A stretch of 13,601 nucleotides of DNA, taken from CAYZXL01 sp964482435 (GTDB taxonomy: Bacteria; Auribacterota; JABMQX01). A program made the translations under genes and the position numbers. Below the pieces are notes generated by a model. It ran no database searches, was not told the origin of the DNA, and saw only the letters and a list, made by a program, of their open reading frames with translations. Where the stretch lies: the NCBI GenBank assembly GCA_964482435.1, contig CAYZXL010000092.1:1-13601 (forward strand), written 5' to 3'. Positions 13,303 through 13,601 of this stretch are shown in pieces (position 1 is the first letter of the stretch; every line of letters begins with the position of its first letter).

Positions 13303-13579
13303 ACATAAAGTTGAACCTGGTCGTTTCTGGCGCCACCCGCCGTCTTTCTCCGGCGGATATGGCCGGCGTTAAGTTACCATTTCCGGCCGCGATTCGCCAG
13401 ACTCGCTTTGGGCGTGAGGCTGCGCTTCCCTGAAACAACCGTCGGTCATAACGCCACACTGATACGCAGCCAGGTCCGTTTCCTCACTCTCCACAAGTAC
13501 TTCCCTCTCCGCAGACAGTGTCGTTCGCATACAAGGTCGCTAGTATCAGGTAATGTCAAGAAAAGTGTGTAATTTGGTT

Positions 13580-13588
13580 TGGTATATT
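13580..13588 (+). promoter_or_regulatory. Extended -10 at the right edge
   Basis: TGG followed by TATATT forms an extended -10; no convincing -35 is seen upstream. An ATG follows eight bases after the -10, so a leaderless rightward gene may begin at 13597, but the window ends there. Confidence 0.25.
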
Positions 13589-13601
13589 CTCCGGTCATGG
13601 T

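Larger units (their letters stand above)
13289..13601. other. Upstream region of the DUF362/SMP-30 gene and right edge
   Basis: No complete gene is supported. On the minus strand it carries the leader of the DUF362/SMP-30 gene with GGAGG at 13298-13302 and a TTGACA at 13554-13559 that has no matching -10 at the right distance. The last ~60 bases are AT-richer. On the plus strand TGGTATATT (13580-13588), an extended -10, stands nine bases before an ATG (13597-13599) cut by the window end. This may be the start of a rightward gene. Confidence 0.5.

Noticed and set aside
13289..13459. 57-codon N-terminal extension of the DUF362/SMP-30 gene
   Set aside because: It would bury the signal peptide, and the 13288 start has a good ribosome binding site.
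13526..13559. Minus-strand TTGACA as the promoter of the DUF362/SMP-30 gene
   Set aside because: The -35 is perfect, but no -10-like hexamer lies 16-18 bp downstream; the nearest candidate, TATGCG, is 22 bp away.

Overview
The window (about 13.6 kb, GC-rich, gene-dense) looks like a chromosomal segment of a heterotrophic bacterium of the Planctomycetes-Verrucomicrobia-Lentisphaerae type or an allied uncultured phylum. This is inference. It rests on several Tat-exported Gfo/Idh/MocA oxidoreductases, a Tat-exported TIM-barrel isomerase, a beta-helix 'choice-of-anchor Q' surface protein, a DUF362/SMP-30 protein, and two copies of an intergenic palindrome (core ATGGGCATCTTGCCCAT) of a kind common in such genomes. 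No rRNA, tRNA, CRISPR, integrase or transposase was seen.

Layout: (1) 2-712 (+), C-terminal end of a right-handed beta-helix surface protein. (2) 939-2339 (+), Tat-signal Gfo/Idh/MocA oxidoreductase with a near-consensus promoter. (3) 2526-2988 (+), a BrnT toxin and a small partner antitoxin overlapping by 23 bp; the promoter is so close that brnT is probably leaderless. (4) 3240-4190 (-), Tat-signal xylose-isomerase-like TIM-barrel (hydroxypyruvate-isomerase-like) protein. (5) 4470-5938 (+), divergent from it, a UxaA-family dehydratase split into SAF-domain and catalytic subunits with an ATGA overlap. (6) 6243-9428 (+), tandem paralogous genes for exported helical proteins of no recognised function. 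(7) 9672-10973 (+), a second Tat-signal Gfo/Idh/MocA oxidoreductase. (8) 11126-13288 (-), convergent, a large exported DUF362 + SMP-30/gluconolactonase fusion. A palindromic repeat lies in the gap before unit 6 and an inverted copy lies between units 7 and 8.

Several products fit together as sugar/sugar-acid catabolism: two NAD(P)-type sugar dehydrogenases, a lactonase-like beta-propeller, a sugar-acid dehydratase and a keto-sugar isomerase. Most carry export signals, so an extracytoplasmic oxidative sugar pathway is an attractive but unproven reading. Substrates cannot be read from the sequence.

The most unusual signal is in unit 6. The first paralog ends at a UAG (7572-7574), yet the same frame stays open for another 111 codons and encodes the NTF2-like domain that the second paralog carries without interruption. 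This is a recent nonsense event, a domain insertion that brought its own stop, or stop-codon readthrough. UAG is also the terminal stop of two other genes here, so wholesale recoding is unlikely.
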